Shown here: positions 38,501 to 48,821 of the stretch, piece by piece | Numbering within the stretch: position 1 is the first letter of the stretch | Layout: every line of letters starts with the position of its first letter | From: Mycolicibacterium sp. P9-22 | GTDB taxonomy: Bacteria; Actinomycetota; Actinomycetes; Mycobacteriales; Mycobacteriaceae | NCBI RefSeq assembly: GCF_008329585.1 | Contig: NZ_NPKP01000001.1 | Span: 310,001 to 374,000 of the forward strand | Length of the DNA: 64,000 bases | Reading direction: 5' to 3' | Translations under genes and position numbers: made by a program | Notes under the pieces: model-generated | What the model saw: the letters and a program-made list of their open reading frames with translations, nothing else | Databases searched by the model: none | Told to the model about the DNA's origin: nothing

Positions 38501-38654
38501 GACGATCCCTCCGGATAAAGCGCAAATCCCGAGGTCCGGGGGATCAGCGTAGGCCAGCTAGCCAAATTCTAGTGCCATGCGGCTGTGTGGAGGCTTCGAC
38601 GGGCAGTAAAGGGCCATAGATTTCGTTCACCCGGTTCGCGCGTCGAGTTGGCTT

Positions 38655-39506
38655 TCAGACGAGTACCGCGGCCGCGGACTCCGCGGCGAGCTTCAGCGCG
38701 TGCGCCACCGGCAGTTGCCGGAACTCCGAGGACAGGATCTCCACGCCCCACGGACCCTGAAACTTGAAGTAGCGCAACAGCTCGACCAAGCCGACCAGAT
38801 CGAATGACCCGTCACCGCAGAGCAACCGGTGGTGCACGGTGTCCTCGAACATGGTGCCGACGGCTTCGTCGGCGGCGTCATCGAGTTCGACTCCGAAGAT
38901 GATCTCCGGGGTCAGTGACCTGGCGAGATCACCGATCGTGGTGCCGGCCCGGAACACGTGCCAGGCGTCGATGATCAGGCCGACCGCCGGATGCGCGGCC
39001 GCGTGGGCCAGCCCCGCGCCCACCGGAACGGTGTCGATGATCGAGAACGGCATCGGTTCGATCGCGATCCTGGTGCCGTGTGCCTCTGCCTGCTCACCGA
39101 GTTCACGCAGCGGAGCAACCAGTTCGAGGAGATCTCCGGTGCGCGGCGCCTGTTCGGAACCGATCTTGATGAACGCCGGGCAGAGCGTGTCCGCCGCCTC
39201 GAACAACAGGTCACGCACATCGTAGGAATGACCGAGTCGCCCCCGTGGAATCCACCACCGCTCGATCAGCTCGATCTCGATGTGGGTGAGCCCGACGTCG
39301 GCGGCCATATCGCGCAGCGCGGGGAATCCGATCGACTCGCGGACGGTGATCAGGTCATCGGCGATCAGCCCGAAGCCGACGAAACCCGCCGCCGCTATCG
39401 CCGCCAGTCGATCCGCGATCGGCACCGGGCTCGTCGCGGGGTTGTGCATCGGCGACACATCGCCGGCGCTGGTCCACGCGGTAGCGACGAGCTGGGGTGC
39501 GGACAT
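38655..39506 (-). CDS. sugar phosphate isomerase/epimerase-type TIM barrel
   Basis: A 283-residue AP_endonuc_2 (xylose-isomerase-like) TIM barrel. Metal-ligand segments IAIEPMPF, LIIDAWHVFRAG and FGVELDD are visible. GAGGAGG precedes the ATG. It lies 88 bp after iolA on the same strand, behind the second hairpin repeat, so it may be an attenuated last gene of the iol operon. Possible roles include an inosose or keto-inositol isomerase (IolI-like); the sequence alone does not decide. Confidence 0.82.
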   Translation of the reverse strand: MSAPQLVATAWTSAGDVSPMHNPATSPVPIADRLAAIAAAGFVGFGLIADDLITVRESIGFPALRDMAADVGLTHIEIELIERWWIPRGRLGHSYDVRDLLFEAADTLCPAFIKIGSEQAPRTGDLLELVAPLRELGEQAEAHGTRIAIEPMPFSIIDTVPVGAGLAHAAAHPAVGLIIDAWHVFRAGTTIGDLARSLTPEIIFGVELDDAADEAVGTMFEDTVHHRLLCGDGSFDLVGLVELLRYFKFQGPWGVEILSSEFRQLPVAHALKLAAESAAAVLV

Positions 39507-39524
39507 GGATCCTCCTCGATCCCT

Positions 39525-39585
39525 GAGCGTGCGTGAAGTCCTGCCCGTGGGCGGCGTGTCGGGGGGCCGACACGCACGCTCGCGG
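39525..39585. repeat. dispersed hairpin repeat, copy 2
   Basis: The outer pair GAGCGTGCGTG (39525-39535) / CACGCACGCTC (39571-39581) and the inner pair GCGTGTC (39554-39560) / GACACGC (39569-39575) overlap and are mutually exclusive folds. In reverse orientation it shares CCGCGAGCGTGCGTGTC and GACACGCCGC with copy 1 at 36793-36832. It sits in the gap between iolA and the last TIM-barrel gene. Confidence 0.65.
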
Positions 39586-39594
39586 GAGAAGGGG

Positions 39595-41088
<1,494 letters not shown>

Positions 41089-41090
41089 GG

Positions 41091-41966
41091 TTACTTTCCG
41101 TGCTTCGCGACGTATTCGGTCATGGTCTTCAGTTGGTAGCGCGACACTTCGTGCGCGGCCTCGTCCTCGGCGAACACCGACGACACCATCACGGTGTCCG
41201 GCCGGTCGTAGAACCCGATTTCGGCCAGGCCGCCGAAGAACTCGTCCCAGTTGACATCGCCGTCGCCGATCTTGAGGTGCTGGTGCACCCGGACCGGATT
41301 GCCCGGCGGGTTGGTGATGTAACGCAGGCCGTGGCTGCGGTGGTGGTCCATGGTGTCGGCGACGTGCACCAGGCGCAGCTTGTCACCGGCGGCCCTGATG
41401 ATCTCGGCCATGTTCGAGCCCATGTGGAAGCTGTGGCAGGCCACGTACACCATGCCGATGTTCGGCGAGTTGACGCCGCGGATGATGCGCAGCGCCTCCA
41501 TGCCGTCCTCCACGAAATCGTCGGGATGCGGATCGATCCGGACGTCGATGCCTTCACGTTCGATGATCGGCAGCAGTTCCTCCATGGACCGGAAGAACGC
41601 TCGCTCCGATTCCTCGGCCTTCTCGGGTCGCCCGGAGAACTCGGTGTTGATCACGTTGACACCGAGGTCCACGGTGATCTGGAGGACGCGCTTCCAGTTG
41701 CGCACCGCGGCCTCGCGGGCGTCCGGATCGGGGCTGGCCCACCGCAACACCGGCAGCACCGAGGCGATCCCGACGCCCGCGTCCGCGCAAGCCTTGCGGA
41801 ACCTGGCCACCAGATCGTCATCTGCACGCGGATGGTTGAAGAACGGGATGAAATCCCGGTGCGGGGTCAGCTGCAGGTATTCGTAGCCCAACTCGGCCAC
41901 CAGCTTCGGGAAGTCGAGCAGATCGTAATCATGGTGGAACGGTGTGGGATCGAGCGCGATTTTCAC
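41091..41966 (-). CDS. TIM-barrel sugar isomerase in iol operon
   Basis: A 291-residue AP_endonuc_2-type TIM barrel. Visible metal-site segments are VRIDPHPDDF, MVYVACHSFHMGS and RLVHVADTMDHHRSHG. GTG start at 41966, one nucleotide after the iolG stop, so translation is coupled. It is not one of the named core Iol enzymes. An IolI/IolH-like role, interconverting inosose isomers so that other inositols can enter the pathway, is plausible. Confidence 0.82.
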   Translation of the reverse strand: MKIALDPTPFHHDYDLLDFPKLVAELGYEYLQLTPHRDFIPFFNHPRADDDLVARFRKACADAGVGIASVLPVLRWASPDPDAREAAVRNWKRVLQITVDLGVNVINTEFSGRPEKAEESERAFFRSMEELLPIIEREGIDVRIDPHPDDFVEDGMEALRIIRGVNSPNIGMVYVACHSFHMGSNMAEIIRAAGDKLRLVHVADTMDHHRSHGLRYITNPPGNPVRVHQHLKIGDGDVNWDEFFGGLAEIGFYDRPDTVMVSSVFAEDEAAHEVSRYQLKTMTEYVAKHGK

Positions 41967-41967
41967 G

Positions 41968-42987
41968 TCATGCCCCCTTGATGGAAGCGCGATCGACCAT
42001 CGTGACGTCGACGGGCAGTCCGCTGTTGAGTGATTCCACGCCGGCCTCGCAGACCGCGGCCGCGGCATAACCGTCCCACGCCGACGGCCCGTCGACATTC
42101 GTGCCGGCTCGTACCGCGTCGACCCAGCGCTGGAACTCGGTGTCGTAGGCCTGCCCGAAGCGCTCCCGGAATCCCGGGGTGATCTGGCCGCCACGGGTGC
42201 CGTCGCCGCGCGAGCGGACCAGGTTCACGTCGAGTCCGATCATGGCGCTGCCCTTTTCGGCCACAACCTCGGTGCGCACCTCGTAGGCCACTCCGGTGGT
42301 GACGAACAGTTCTACGTCCACGTGGCGCCCCGATGCCGTGCGCAGGATCGCGATCTGCGGGTCGGCGAGACCTTCCGGCGCACCGGGATTGGCCGACGGC
42401 TTGATGATCTGGATCGAGGTGATTTCCTCGTCGAACAGGAACCGGGTGACATCGACCTCGTGCACCAGCGAGTCGCGGACCACCATGGCGCTGTCGAAGG
42501 ACGGCGGCACGGCGGGATTGCGGTGCGCGCAATGCAGGACCAGCGCGCGGCCCAGGTCACCGGAGTCCAGCAGCGCCTTCAGCTGGGCGTACTCGTGGTC
42601 GAAGCGGCGCATGAAACCGACCTGGATCAGCCGCTTCCCGAGTTCGGCCTCACGCTTGACGACCTCCAAAGAGGTTGCCACATCGGTGGTCAACGGCTTC
42701 TCGCAGAGCACCGGCTTGCCGTGCTCCAGACAGGCCAGCAGCTGCTTTTCGTGGGTGGGCCCCGGGGTGGCCAGCACCACGGCGTCGACCTCGGGGTCGG
42801 CGATGGCGTCGAGCGGATCGGAGATGGCGCGACATCCCTCGATGCCCGCCGCGATCTGCTCGGCCTTCTCGGCGATGAAGTCGTTGACGACGACTACCCG
42901 GGCTCCGGAGATCCGGCTGGTCAGCCGGGTGACGTGGTCGGCGCCCATGATGCCGACGCCGAGGACGGCTACGCGAAGGTCAGACAT
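41968..42987 (-). CDS. iolG: inositol 2-dehydrogenase (Gfo/Idh/MocA family)
   Basis: A 339-residue NAD-dependent dehydrogenase. Rossmann motif VAVLGVGIMGADH at the N-terminus, ATPGPTHEKQLLACLEHGK, the catalytic CEKPLTTD lysine motif, and the active-site RDSLVHEVDVTRFLF region with its H/D pair. It oxidises myo-inositol to scyllo-inosose, the first step. Position between iolE and iolA supports IolG; two other family members lie at 52939 and 60252. The Shine-Dalgarno is weak (GAAAG). Confidence 0.9.
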   Translation of the reverse strand: MSDLRVAVLGVGIMGADHVTRLTSRISGARVVVVNDFIAEKAEQIAAGIEGCRAISDPLDAIADPEVDAVVLATPGPTHEKQLLACLEHGKPVLCEKPLTTDVATSLEVVKREAELGKRLIQVGFMRRFDHEYAQLKALLDSGDLGRALVLHCAHRNPAVPPSFDSAMVVRDSLVHEVDVTRFLFDEEITSIQIIKPSANPGAPEGLADPQIAILRTASGRHVDVELFVTTGVAYEVRTEVVAEKGSAMIGLDVNLVRSRGDGTRGGQITPGFRERFGQAYDTEFQRWVDAVRAGTNVDGPSAWDGYAAAAVCEAGVESLNSGLPVDVTMVDRASIKGA

Positions 42988-43001
42988 GTCTTTCGGTCTT
43001 T

Positions 43002-43907
43002 CTAGTTGAAACGAACGGATGGGACGCCACAGGAACCCAGGTACTTCTGGGTGCGCTTGGCGATGGGCAGCGGCGCGTCGACCTCGCAGGGGTACATGTC
43101 CTGCTCCACGATGGCGAACACGTCGATGCCGAGCTTCTCGATCTCGGCCAGCAGCGGCGGCATCTCCGGAATACCCAGCGGCGGTTCGGTCATCGCGCCC
43201 AGCTTCACCGCGTCGCCGAAGGGGAGATCCTCGGCCTCGACCTTGGCGCGGACCTCGGGGTCGACCTGCTTGAGATGCAGGTAGCCGATGCGTTCCGGGG
43301 CGCGGCGGATGATCGCGATGTTGTCGCCGCCGCAGTAGGAGATGTGCCCGGTGTCCAGGCACAGGTTGACGAACTCGCCGTCGGTTCCGTCGAGGAAGCG
43401 GTAGACGTTCTCCTCGGTGTCGACATGGCTGTCGGCGTGCGGGTGGTATTGCGCACGCACGCCGTACTTTTCGAACATGGCCTTGCCCAGCTCGTTCATG
43501 CCGTGGGTCTTCTTGCGCCACTGCTCCGGTGTGAGGTTGCGGTCTTCCAGCACCGCGCCGGTAGCCGGGTCGCGCCACATCTCGGGGATGACGACGACGT
43601 GCTTGCCGCCGACGGCGGCCGTCAGCTTGGCGACGTCCTCGATCTGGGTCCACACGGCGGCCCAACTGTCGTCTTGATGCAGGTGCTCGAACACCGTGCC
43701 GGCCGACAGCTTCAGGTTGCGCGCGGCGAGCTCGTCGGAGAGCTGCTTGGGGTCGGTCGGCAGGTAGCCGAACGGGCCCAGTTCGATCCACTCGTAACCG
43801 GATTCGGCGACCTCATCGAGGAAGCGGGTGTACGGGGTCTGCTGCGGATCATCGGGGAACCAGACGCCCCAGGAGTCGGGTGCGGATCCCACGAGAATTG
43901 ACGACAT
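43002..43907 (-). CDS. iolE: myo-inosose-2 dehydratase
   Basis: A 301-residue TIM-barrel metal-dependent dehydratase that turns scyllo-inosose into the 3D-trihydroxycyclohexanedione. Hallmarks are GSAPDSWGVWFPDDP at the N-terminus, VRAQYHPHADSHVDTEENV, CLDTGHISYCGGD and HLKQVDPEV, including metal ligands D and H. Gap of 13 nt to iolD. Confidence 0.94.
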   Translation of the reverse strand: MSSILVGSAPDSWGVWFPDDPQQTPYTRFLDEVAESGYEWIELGPFGYLPTDPKQLSDELAARNLKLSAGTVFEHLHQDDSWAAVWTQIEDVAKLTAAVGGKHVVVIPEMWRDPATGAVLEDRNLTPEQWRKKTHGMNELGKAMFEKYGVRAQYHPHADSHVDTEENVYRFLDGTDGEFVNLCLDTGHISYCGGDNIAIIRRAPERIGYLHLKQVDPEVRAKVEAEDLPFGDAVKLGAMTEPPLGIPEMPPLLAEIEKLGIDVFAIVEQDMYPCEVDAPLPIAKRTQKYLGSCGVPSVRFN

Positions 43908-43920
43908 CGAACGTTTTCCT

Positions 43921-45885
43921 TCAGTGATCGGAGGGGAATTGGTCAGACGGACGTAAGAGCGGACGTTGGACTTTCTTCCAGTCCGAATAACGTTGGTAGG
44001 CATCTTGTGTGGAGGCCAGTGTCGATACCTGGCTGACGGGGACGTCCCACCAGGAGAAGCTGTCCGGGGCGTAGATCCGGGGGTCGGTCTCCACGTAGAT
44101 GACCGTGGTGACATCGGCGGATTTGGCGACCTTGACGGCGTCGGCGAACTCGGCTGCGGTGGCGACCTTGATGACATCGGCGCCCAGGCTGGCGGCATTG
44201 GCGGCCAGATCGACCGGCAACTTGTCACCGTCGAGCCGGCCCTCGGCGCCGCGGTAGCGGTAGTCGGTACCGAACCGCTGCGAACCGAGGGACTCCGAAA
44301 GCCCGCCGATGGAGGCGAATCCGTGGTTCTGCACCAGCACCGGGATGACCTTGACGCCTTCCTGCACCGCGGTGGCGATCTCGGTGGCCATCATCAGGTA
44401 CGAGCCGTCGCCCACCATGATGAACACATCGCGGTCGGGTGCGCCCATCCGGACCCCGATGCCGCCGGCGATCTCATAGCCCATGCAGGAGAAGCCGTAC
44501 TCGACGTGGTAGCCCTTGCGGTCACGGGTACGCCAGAGCTTGTGGAGGTCACCGGGCATTGAACCGGCGGCGCACACCACCACGTCCCGCGGGTCGGACA
44601 GCGTATTGACCAGGCCGATGACCTGATTCTGGTTCAGCTGGGCACCCTCGTCGGTGGCATACGCGGCCGAGACGGTGTCGTCCCACTCCTTGGCGAGTTC
44701 GGTGATCCGGGAGCGGTATTCGTCGCTGACGGTGTAACCGGACAGTGCAGGACCCAGTGCCTCGATGGCCTCGCGCGCATCGGAGACCACGCTGATGCCG
44801 CCCTGCTTGACCGAATCCAGCGAGGCCACGTTGATGTTCACGAACCGCACATCGGGGTTGTTGAACGCCGTGCGTGATGCGGAGGTGAAATCGCTGAAGC
44901 GGGTGCCGATCCCGATGATCACATCGGCCTCGGCGGCCAGCGCATTGGCGGCGGTGCTTCCGGTCGAACCGACGGCGCCGACGCTCTGCGGGTGGTCGTA
45001 GCGCAGTGATCCCTTACCCGCCTGGCTCTCCGCGACCGGGATACCGGTCTGCTCGCAGAACGCGGCCAGCGCTTCCTCGGCGAAGGCGTAGTGCAGCCCG
45101 CCACCTGCCACGATCAGCGGCTTGGTGGCCGACGCGATGACCTCGGCGGCCCGGGCGATCACCGAGCGTTCGGGCAGCGGCCGGGCGATGTGCCAGGTGC
45201 GCTGCGCGAACAGGGATTCCGGCCAGTCGTGCGCCTCGGCCTGGACATCCTGCGGGATGGACACCGTCGCGGCGCCTGTCTCGACAGGATCGGTCAGCAC
45301 CCGCATGGCACCCAACAGCGCAGCGGGCAGCTGCTCGGGCCGCCACACCCGGTCGAAATACCGTGACAGCGGCTTGAATGCGTCGTTGACGGTGACATCG
45401 CCGGAGGACGGCAGCTCGAGTTCCTGTAGTACCGGTGAGCTGACCCGGGTGGCGAAGGTGTCGGCGGGCAGCAGCAGGACCGGCAGCCGGTTGATGGTCG
45501 CCAGTGCAGCGCCGGTGAGCATGTTGGTCGAGCCGGGGCCGACGCTGGCCGTCACCGCCCAGGTCTGCAGCCGGTCCTTCTGCCGGGCGTACGCGACGGC
45601 GCTGTGCACCATGGCCTGCTCGTTGCGGCCCAGCACATACTTCAACCCGGGTTCGCGGCCGGCCTGCAGCGACTCGACCTCGTCCTGCAGCAGCGCCTGG
45701 CCCAGCCCGGCCACATTGCCGTGTCCGAAGATGCCGAAGCAACCGGCGAAGAACTTGGTGCGCTCACCATCGTGTTCGATGTACTGGTTGGCGAGGAACC
45801 GAATGGTGGCCTGCGCGACGGTGAGTCGCACGCTTGCCTCGGTGTGGGCCAGCTTCTCGGTCGATTTCGGCGCGGTGGAAACCAC
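43921..45885 (-). CDS. iolD: 3D-(3,5/4)-trihydroxycyclohexane-1,2-dione hydrolase
   Basis: A 654-residue thiamin-diphosphate enzyme that opens the ring to 5-deoxy-glucuronate. The N-terminal FAGCFGIFGHGNVAGLGQAL and GRNEQAMVHSAVAYAR are characteristic of IolD; the ThDP motif GDGSYLMM sits in the C-terminal part (IMVGDGSYLMMATEIATA). GTG start at 45885 with AAGGAG 8 nt before it. Three nucleotides separate it from iolB. Confidence 0.95.
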   Translation of the reverse strand: MVSTAPKSTEKLAHTEASVRLTVAQATIRFLANQYIEHDGERTKFFAGCFGIFGHGNVAGLGQALLQDEVESLQAGREPGLKYVLGRNEQAMVHSAVAYARQKDRLQTWAVTASVGPGSTNMLTGAALATINRLPVLLLPADTFATRVSSPVLQELELPSSGDVTVNDAFKPLSRYFDRVWRPEQLPAALLGAMRVLTDPVETGAATVSIPQDVQAEAHDWPESLFAQRTWHIARPLPERSVIARAAEVIASATKPLIVAGGGLHYAFAEEALAAFCEQTGIPVAESQAGKGSLRYDHPQSVGAVGSTGSTAANALAAEADVIIGIGTRFSDFTSASRTAFNNPDVRFVNINVASLDSVKQGGISVVSDAREAIEALGPALSGYTVSDEYRSRITELAKEWDDTVSAAYATDEGAQLNQNQVIGLVNTLSDPRDVVVCAAGSMPGDLHKLWRTRDRKGYHVEYGFSCMGYEIAGGIGVRMGAPDRDVFIMVGDGSYLMMATEIATAVQEGVKVIPVLVQNHGFASIGGLSESLGSQRFGTDYRYRGAEGRLDGDKLPVDLAANAASLGADVIKVATAAEFADAVKVAKSADVTTVIYVETDPRIYAPDSFSWWDVPVSQVSTLASTQDAYQRYSDWKKVQRPLLRPSDQFPSDH

Positions 45886-45888
45886 GGT

Positions 45889-46758
45889 TCAGGCTCCTTG
45901 GGTCTTGCGCATCGGCAGGCGCGGATCGATTTCCTGGTGTTCCCAGCTGCTGCGCAGCCAGGTGTGGTCGGGGTTGTCGCAGATCAGCCAGGCGCGATCG
46001 GGACCGGAACCGGCCATCACGTTGAGGTAGTACATGTGGTGGCCGGGCGCGGCGATCGACGGGCCGTGGTACCCGTGCGGCACCAGTACGACATCGCCGG
46101 AGCGGACCTCCTCGAGCACCTCGATGGGGCGCTGCGGGGTGCCGAAGACCCGGTGGTATCCGAAACCCGTTGTACCGGCGGGGCTGTCGTCGATCTCGAA
46201 ATAGTAGATCTCTTCCAGCTGGGTCTCGAACTCGGTGTTCTCATCGTGCTTGTGGGCGGGGTAGCTCGACCAGTTGCCGCCGGGGGTGATCACCTCGCAG
46301 GCGATCAGCGAGTCGGCCTCGAAGGTGGTCGCCGTGCCGAAGTTGTGCACCTGCCTGCTGCAGTTGCCGGCGCCGCGCAATTCGACGGGCACGTCCGCGG
46401 CGGCGACCCGGCGGTTCGGGAACGGGCGGGTGGCCCGCGCGCCGCAGATGGCGACGCGGCCGTGCCCGGACAGTGTGTAGGCCTGGTTGATGCCGAGGTA
46501 GACCATATCGGCAGGACCGTCGAAAACAGATGCACGGGGCGACAGTTCGAAGGTTTCCTCGTCGCAGGTGACGGTGCCGCCGCCGGACAGCGGCAGGATC
46601 ATCACTTCGCTGTCACCGGTCCGCCTGCTGATGGACTCGACGTCATCGAGGTCGACGACGTGCAGGCTGGACTCGGTCCAGCCGGCCGACTCCGGGGTGA
46701 TGTCGACGGTGTAGGGGGTGACCGCGGTGTTGGCCGGGATGTACCACTTGCTCTTCAT
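45889..46758 (-). CDS. iolB: 5-deoxy-glucuronate isomerase
   Basis: A 289-residue double-cupin isomerase converting 5-deoxy-D-glucuronate into 5-dehydro-2-deoxy-D-gluconate. The C-terminal cupin keeps the metal motif WSSYPAHKHDENTEFETQLE followed by VLVPHGYHGPSIAAPGHHMY. No signal peptide. In the iol run between the Cgl0159-like gene and iolD. Confidence 0.95.
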   Translation of the reverse strand: MKSKWYIPANTAVTPYTVDITPESAGWTESSLHVVDLDDVESISRRTGDSEVMILPLSGGGTVTCDEETFELSPRASVFDGPADMVYLGINQAYTLSGHGRVAICGARATRPFPNRRVAAADVPVELRGAGNCSRQVHNFGTATTFEADSLIACEVITPGGNWSSYPAHKHDENTEFETQLEEIYYFEIDDSPAGTTGFGYHRVFGTPQRPIEVLEEVRSGDVVLVPHGYHGPSIAAPGHHMYYLNVMAGSGPDRAWLICDNPDHTWLRSSWEHQEIDPRLPMRKTQGA

Positions 46759-46761
46759 CGG

Positions 46762-47658
46762 TCAACGCACCAACTTCACGGCGGTCGCCACGGCGCCGGC
46801 AACATCGTCATCGGGCGGGTAGAGCAGGGTGCGTCCGACGATGAGGCCGCGCACCGCGGGCAGAGACAGGGCCTTCTCCCAACTGGCGAATGCCTCATCG
46901 GGGTCGGTCGGGTCACCGCCCAGGAGCAGCGTCGGCATCGTCGTGGACTCCATGACGCGGTCCATCTCGTCCACCACCGGCAACTTCATCCAGGTGTAGG
47001 CCGACGTCGAACCGAGCCCCTGACCGATGTGCACGGACTTGATCACGGCGTCGGGGGAGAGGTCGTTGCGGACCTTGCCATCGACGCGGGACGACATGAA
47101 CGGCTCCAACATGGCGATGAGGCCATTGGCGGCGAGATCATCGACGGCCTGCGCGCAGGCCGCGAGGGTGGACACCGTACCGGGATCATCGAGATCGATG
47201 CGGCACAGCATCTTTCCGCCGTTCATCCTGGCCGCCGCGGTCGAGGCCGCGGTCGCGCCGGTCATCCGGTCGTCCAGCTCGAACGAGGATCCGGCCAGCC
47301 CGCCCCGGTTGAACGAGGAGAACACCACCTTGTCCTCCAGCGCCCCGAGCAGCAGCAGGTCGTCGAGGATGTCGGCGGTGGCCAGGACCCCGTCCACGCC
47401 CGGGTCGGCGAGCGCGGCGCGCAGCCGGTCCAGCAGATCGATCCGGTTGTTCATCGCCGTCGGGCGAGCTCCCACGGCGAGCGCGCCGCGGGCCGGGTGG
47501 TCGGCCGCGACGATCATCAGCTGGCCGTCACCGCGCACGGTGGGCCGGGTGGTGCGGGCCTGCCAGGCCTTGGCCACGGCGGCGGGATCGGCGGCGCGCA
47601 GGTTGGTGACATCTGCGTAGTCGGCGCACATCGGGGCGACGGGGCGTGGATCAGACAT
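46762..47658 (-). CDS. Cgl0159-type (beta/alpha)8 protein, probable DKGP aldolase
   Basis: A 298-residue class I aldolase-like barrel of the Cgl0159 group, found in actinobacterial iol clusters. Segments LMIVAADHPARGALAVG and KSVHIGQGLGSTSAYTWMKLP (a candidate Schiff-base lysine lies in the first or last part) and GLIVGRTLLYPP resemble LacD/DeoC-type aldolases. The cluster has kinase iolC but no IolJ-type (FbaA-like) aldolase, so this gene most simply fills the step cleaving 5-dehydro-2-deoxygluconate-6-phosphate into DHAP and malonate semialdehyde. It overlaps iolC by 8 nt. Confidence 0.8.
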   Translation of the reverse strand: MSDPRPVAPMCADYADVTNLRAADPAAVAKAWQARTTRPTVRGDGQLMIVAADHPARGALAVGARPTAMNNRIDLLDRLRAALADPGVDGVLATADILDDLLLLGALEDKVVFSSFNRGGLAGSSFELDDRMTGATAASTAAARMNGGKMLCRIDLDDPGTVSTLAACAQAVDDLAANGLIAMLEPFMSSRVDGKVRNDLSPDAVIKSVHIGQGLGSTSAYTWMKLPVVDEMDRVMESTTMPTLLLGGDPTDPDEAFASWEKALSLPAVRGLIVGRTLLYPPDDDVAGAVATAVKLVR

Positions 47659-48667
47659 TGACAGCCTCCACAGCGGTCTGTTCGGCGAGATCGGCCACCT
47701 CGGTGGCGGTCGGCATCGCGGTCGAGCATTCGAGGCGGGAAGCGACGATGGCTCCCGCGGCATTGGCGTACCGCAGCGTCTTCTCCAGCGGCCAGCCGCG
47801 CAGCAGACCGTGGATGAGGCTGCCGCCGAACGCGTCTCCGGCACCCAGCCCGTTGATGACGTCCACATCGTTGGGCGCCACGGTCACGGAGCTGTGCTTG
47901 GTCTTGCCGAGCACGCCCCGCGGGCCCTGCTTGACGATGGCCAGTTCGACGCCGAGGTCGAGCAACGCGTCAGCGGCCCTGTGTGGACTGGTTTCGCCGA
48001 CGGCGATCTCGCACTCCTCGCGGTTGCCGACGGCGACGGTGACGTGACCCAGCGCGCGCTGCACCTGTTCAGAGGCCGCAGCCGGCGTCTCCCAGAACAT
48101 CGGGCGGTAGTCGAGGTCGAGCACCGTCAGTGGACTCCTGGCTGTGTCATTGCCCGTCGCTGCGCTCGCCCCACGCGCCTGCCAGGCGGCGAAATGAGCA
48201 CTGCGGCTCGGCTCTTCGGACAGGCCGGTGACCGTCGACCAGTACAGGCGGGCGTCGCGGACGGCGTCCAGGTCGATCTCGGCGGCCTCGATCTGCAGGT
48301 CCGGGGCCGATGGCTTGCGGTAGAAGTACAACGGGAAGTCATCGGGCGGGAAGATCTCGCAGAACGTGACCGGGGTCGGGTACTCGCCGTGGGTGCGCAC
48401 GTACCGGTTGTCGACGCCGAGGCGGGCGAGCTCGTTGCGGACGAACCGGCCGAAGGGATCGTTGCCGGCGCCCGAGATCAGCGCGGTCCGGTTACCCAAC
48501 CGGGCGGCCGCCACCGCGACATTGGCGGCGCTGCCGCCGAGGAACTTGCCGAACGATTCGACGTTCTCGAGTCCGACGCCGGTCTGCAGGGGATAGACGT
48601 CCACGCCGCTGCGCCCGATGGCGATGACGTCGAACGGTTCCGTGCTGGACGGCCTTTCAAAAGACAC
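47651..48667 (-). CDS. iolC: 5-dehydro-2-deoxygluconokinase
   Basis: A 338-residue PfkB-family kinase. N-terminal signature GRSGVDVYPLQTGVGLENV, GGSAANVAVAAARLG, and the C-terminal catalytic motif NGLGAGDAFGGSL with the base aspartate. GTG start at 48667. First gene of the iol operon; a TTGACA on the minus strand (48736-48731) lies beside the IolR-type operator, so expression should depend on that regulator. Confidence 0.94.
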   Translation of the reverse strand: MSFERPSSTEPFDVIAIGRSGVDVYPLQTGVGLENVESFGKFLGGSAANVAVAAARLGNRTALISGAGNDPFGRFVRNELARLGVDNRYVRTHGEYPTPVTFCEIFPPDDFPLYFYRKPSAPDLQIEAAEIDLDAVRDARLYWSTVTGLSEEPSRSAHFAAWQARGASAATGNDTARSPLTVLDLDYRPMFWETPAAASEQVQRALGHVTVAVGNREECEIAVGETSPHRAADALLDLGVELAIVKQGPRGVLGKTKHSSVTVAPNDVDVINGLGAGDAFGGSLIHGLLRGWPLEKTLRYANAAGAIVASRLECSTAMPTATEVADLAEQTAVEAVNV

Positions 48668-48730
48668 TGTGGCTCCCGAAGATGGTGGGCGGGCTCTTCT
48701 CTAAAGACTGTGCCTCGCGTCACTCGCTCA

Positions 48731-48790
48731 TGTCAATAGTTTGTCCTGACATTCTGACTTTCGGTCATGATGCTATGGTTCGGCTAATCT
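48731..48790. promoter_or_regulatory. iolC / gntR divergent promoter with IolR-type operator
   Basis: TGTCCTGACA (48742-48751) lies within TTTGTCCTGACATT and matches the KGWCHTRACA pattern I recall for the GntR-type IolR of Corynebacterium. A minus-strand TTGACA for iolC is at 48731-48736. TGACTTTCGG (48755-48764) and a TAATCT (48785-48790) lie on the gntR side. The 14-bp core recurs inverted upstream of the ABC importer (55044-55057), again followed by TGACTTTCGG. Confidence 0.78.
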
Positions 48791-48821
48791 GTCTGATCAT
48801 TGGCCCCAGATCGGAGTGGAC

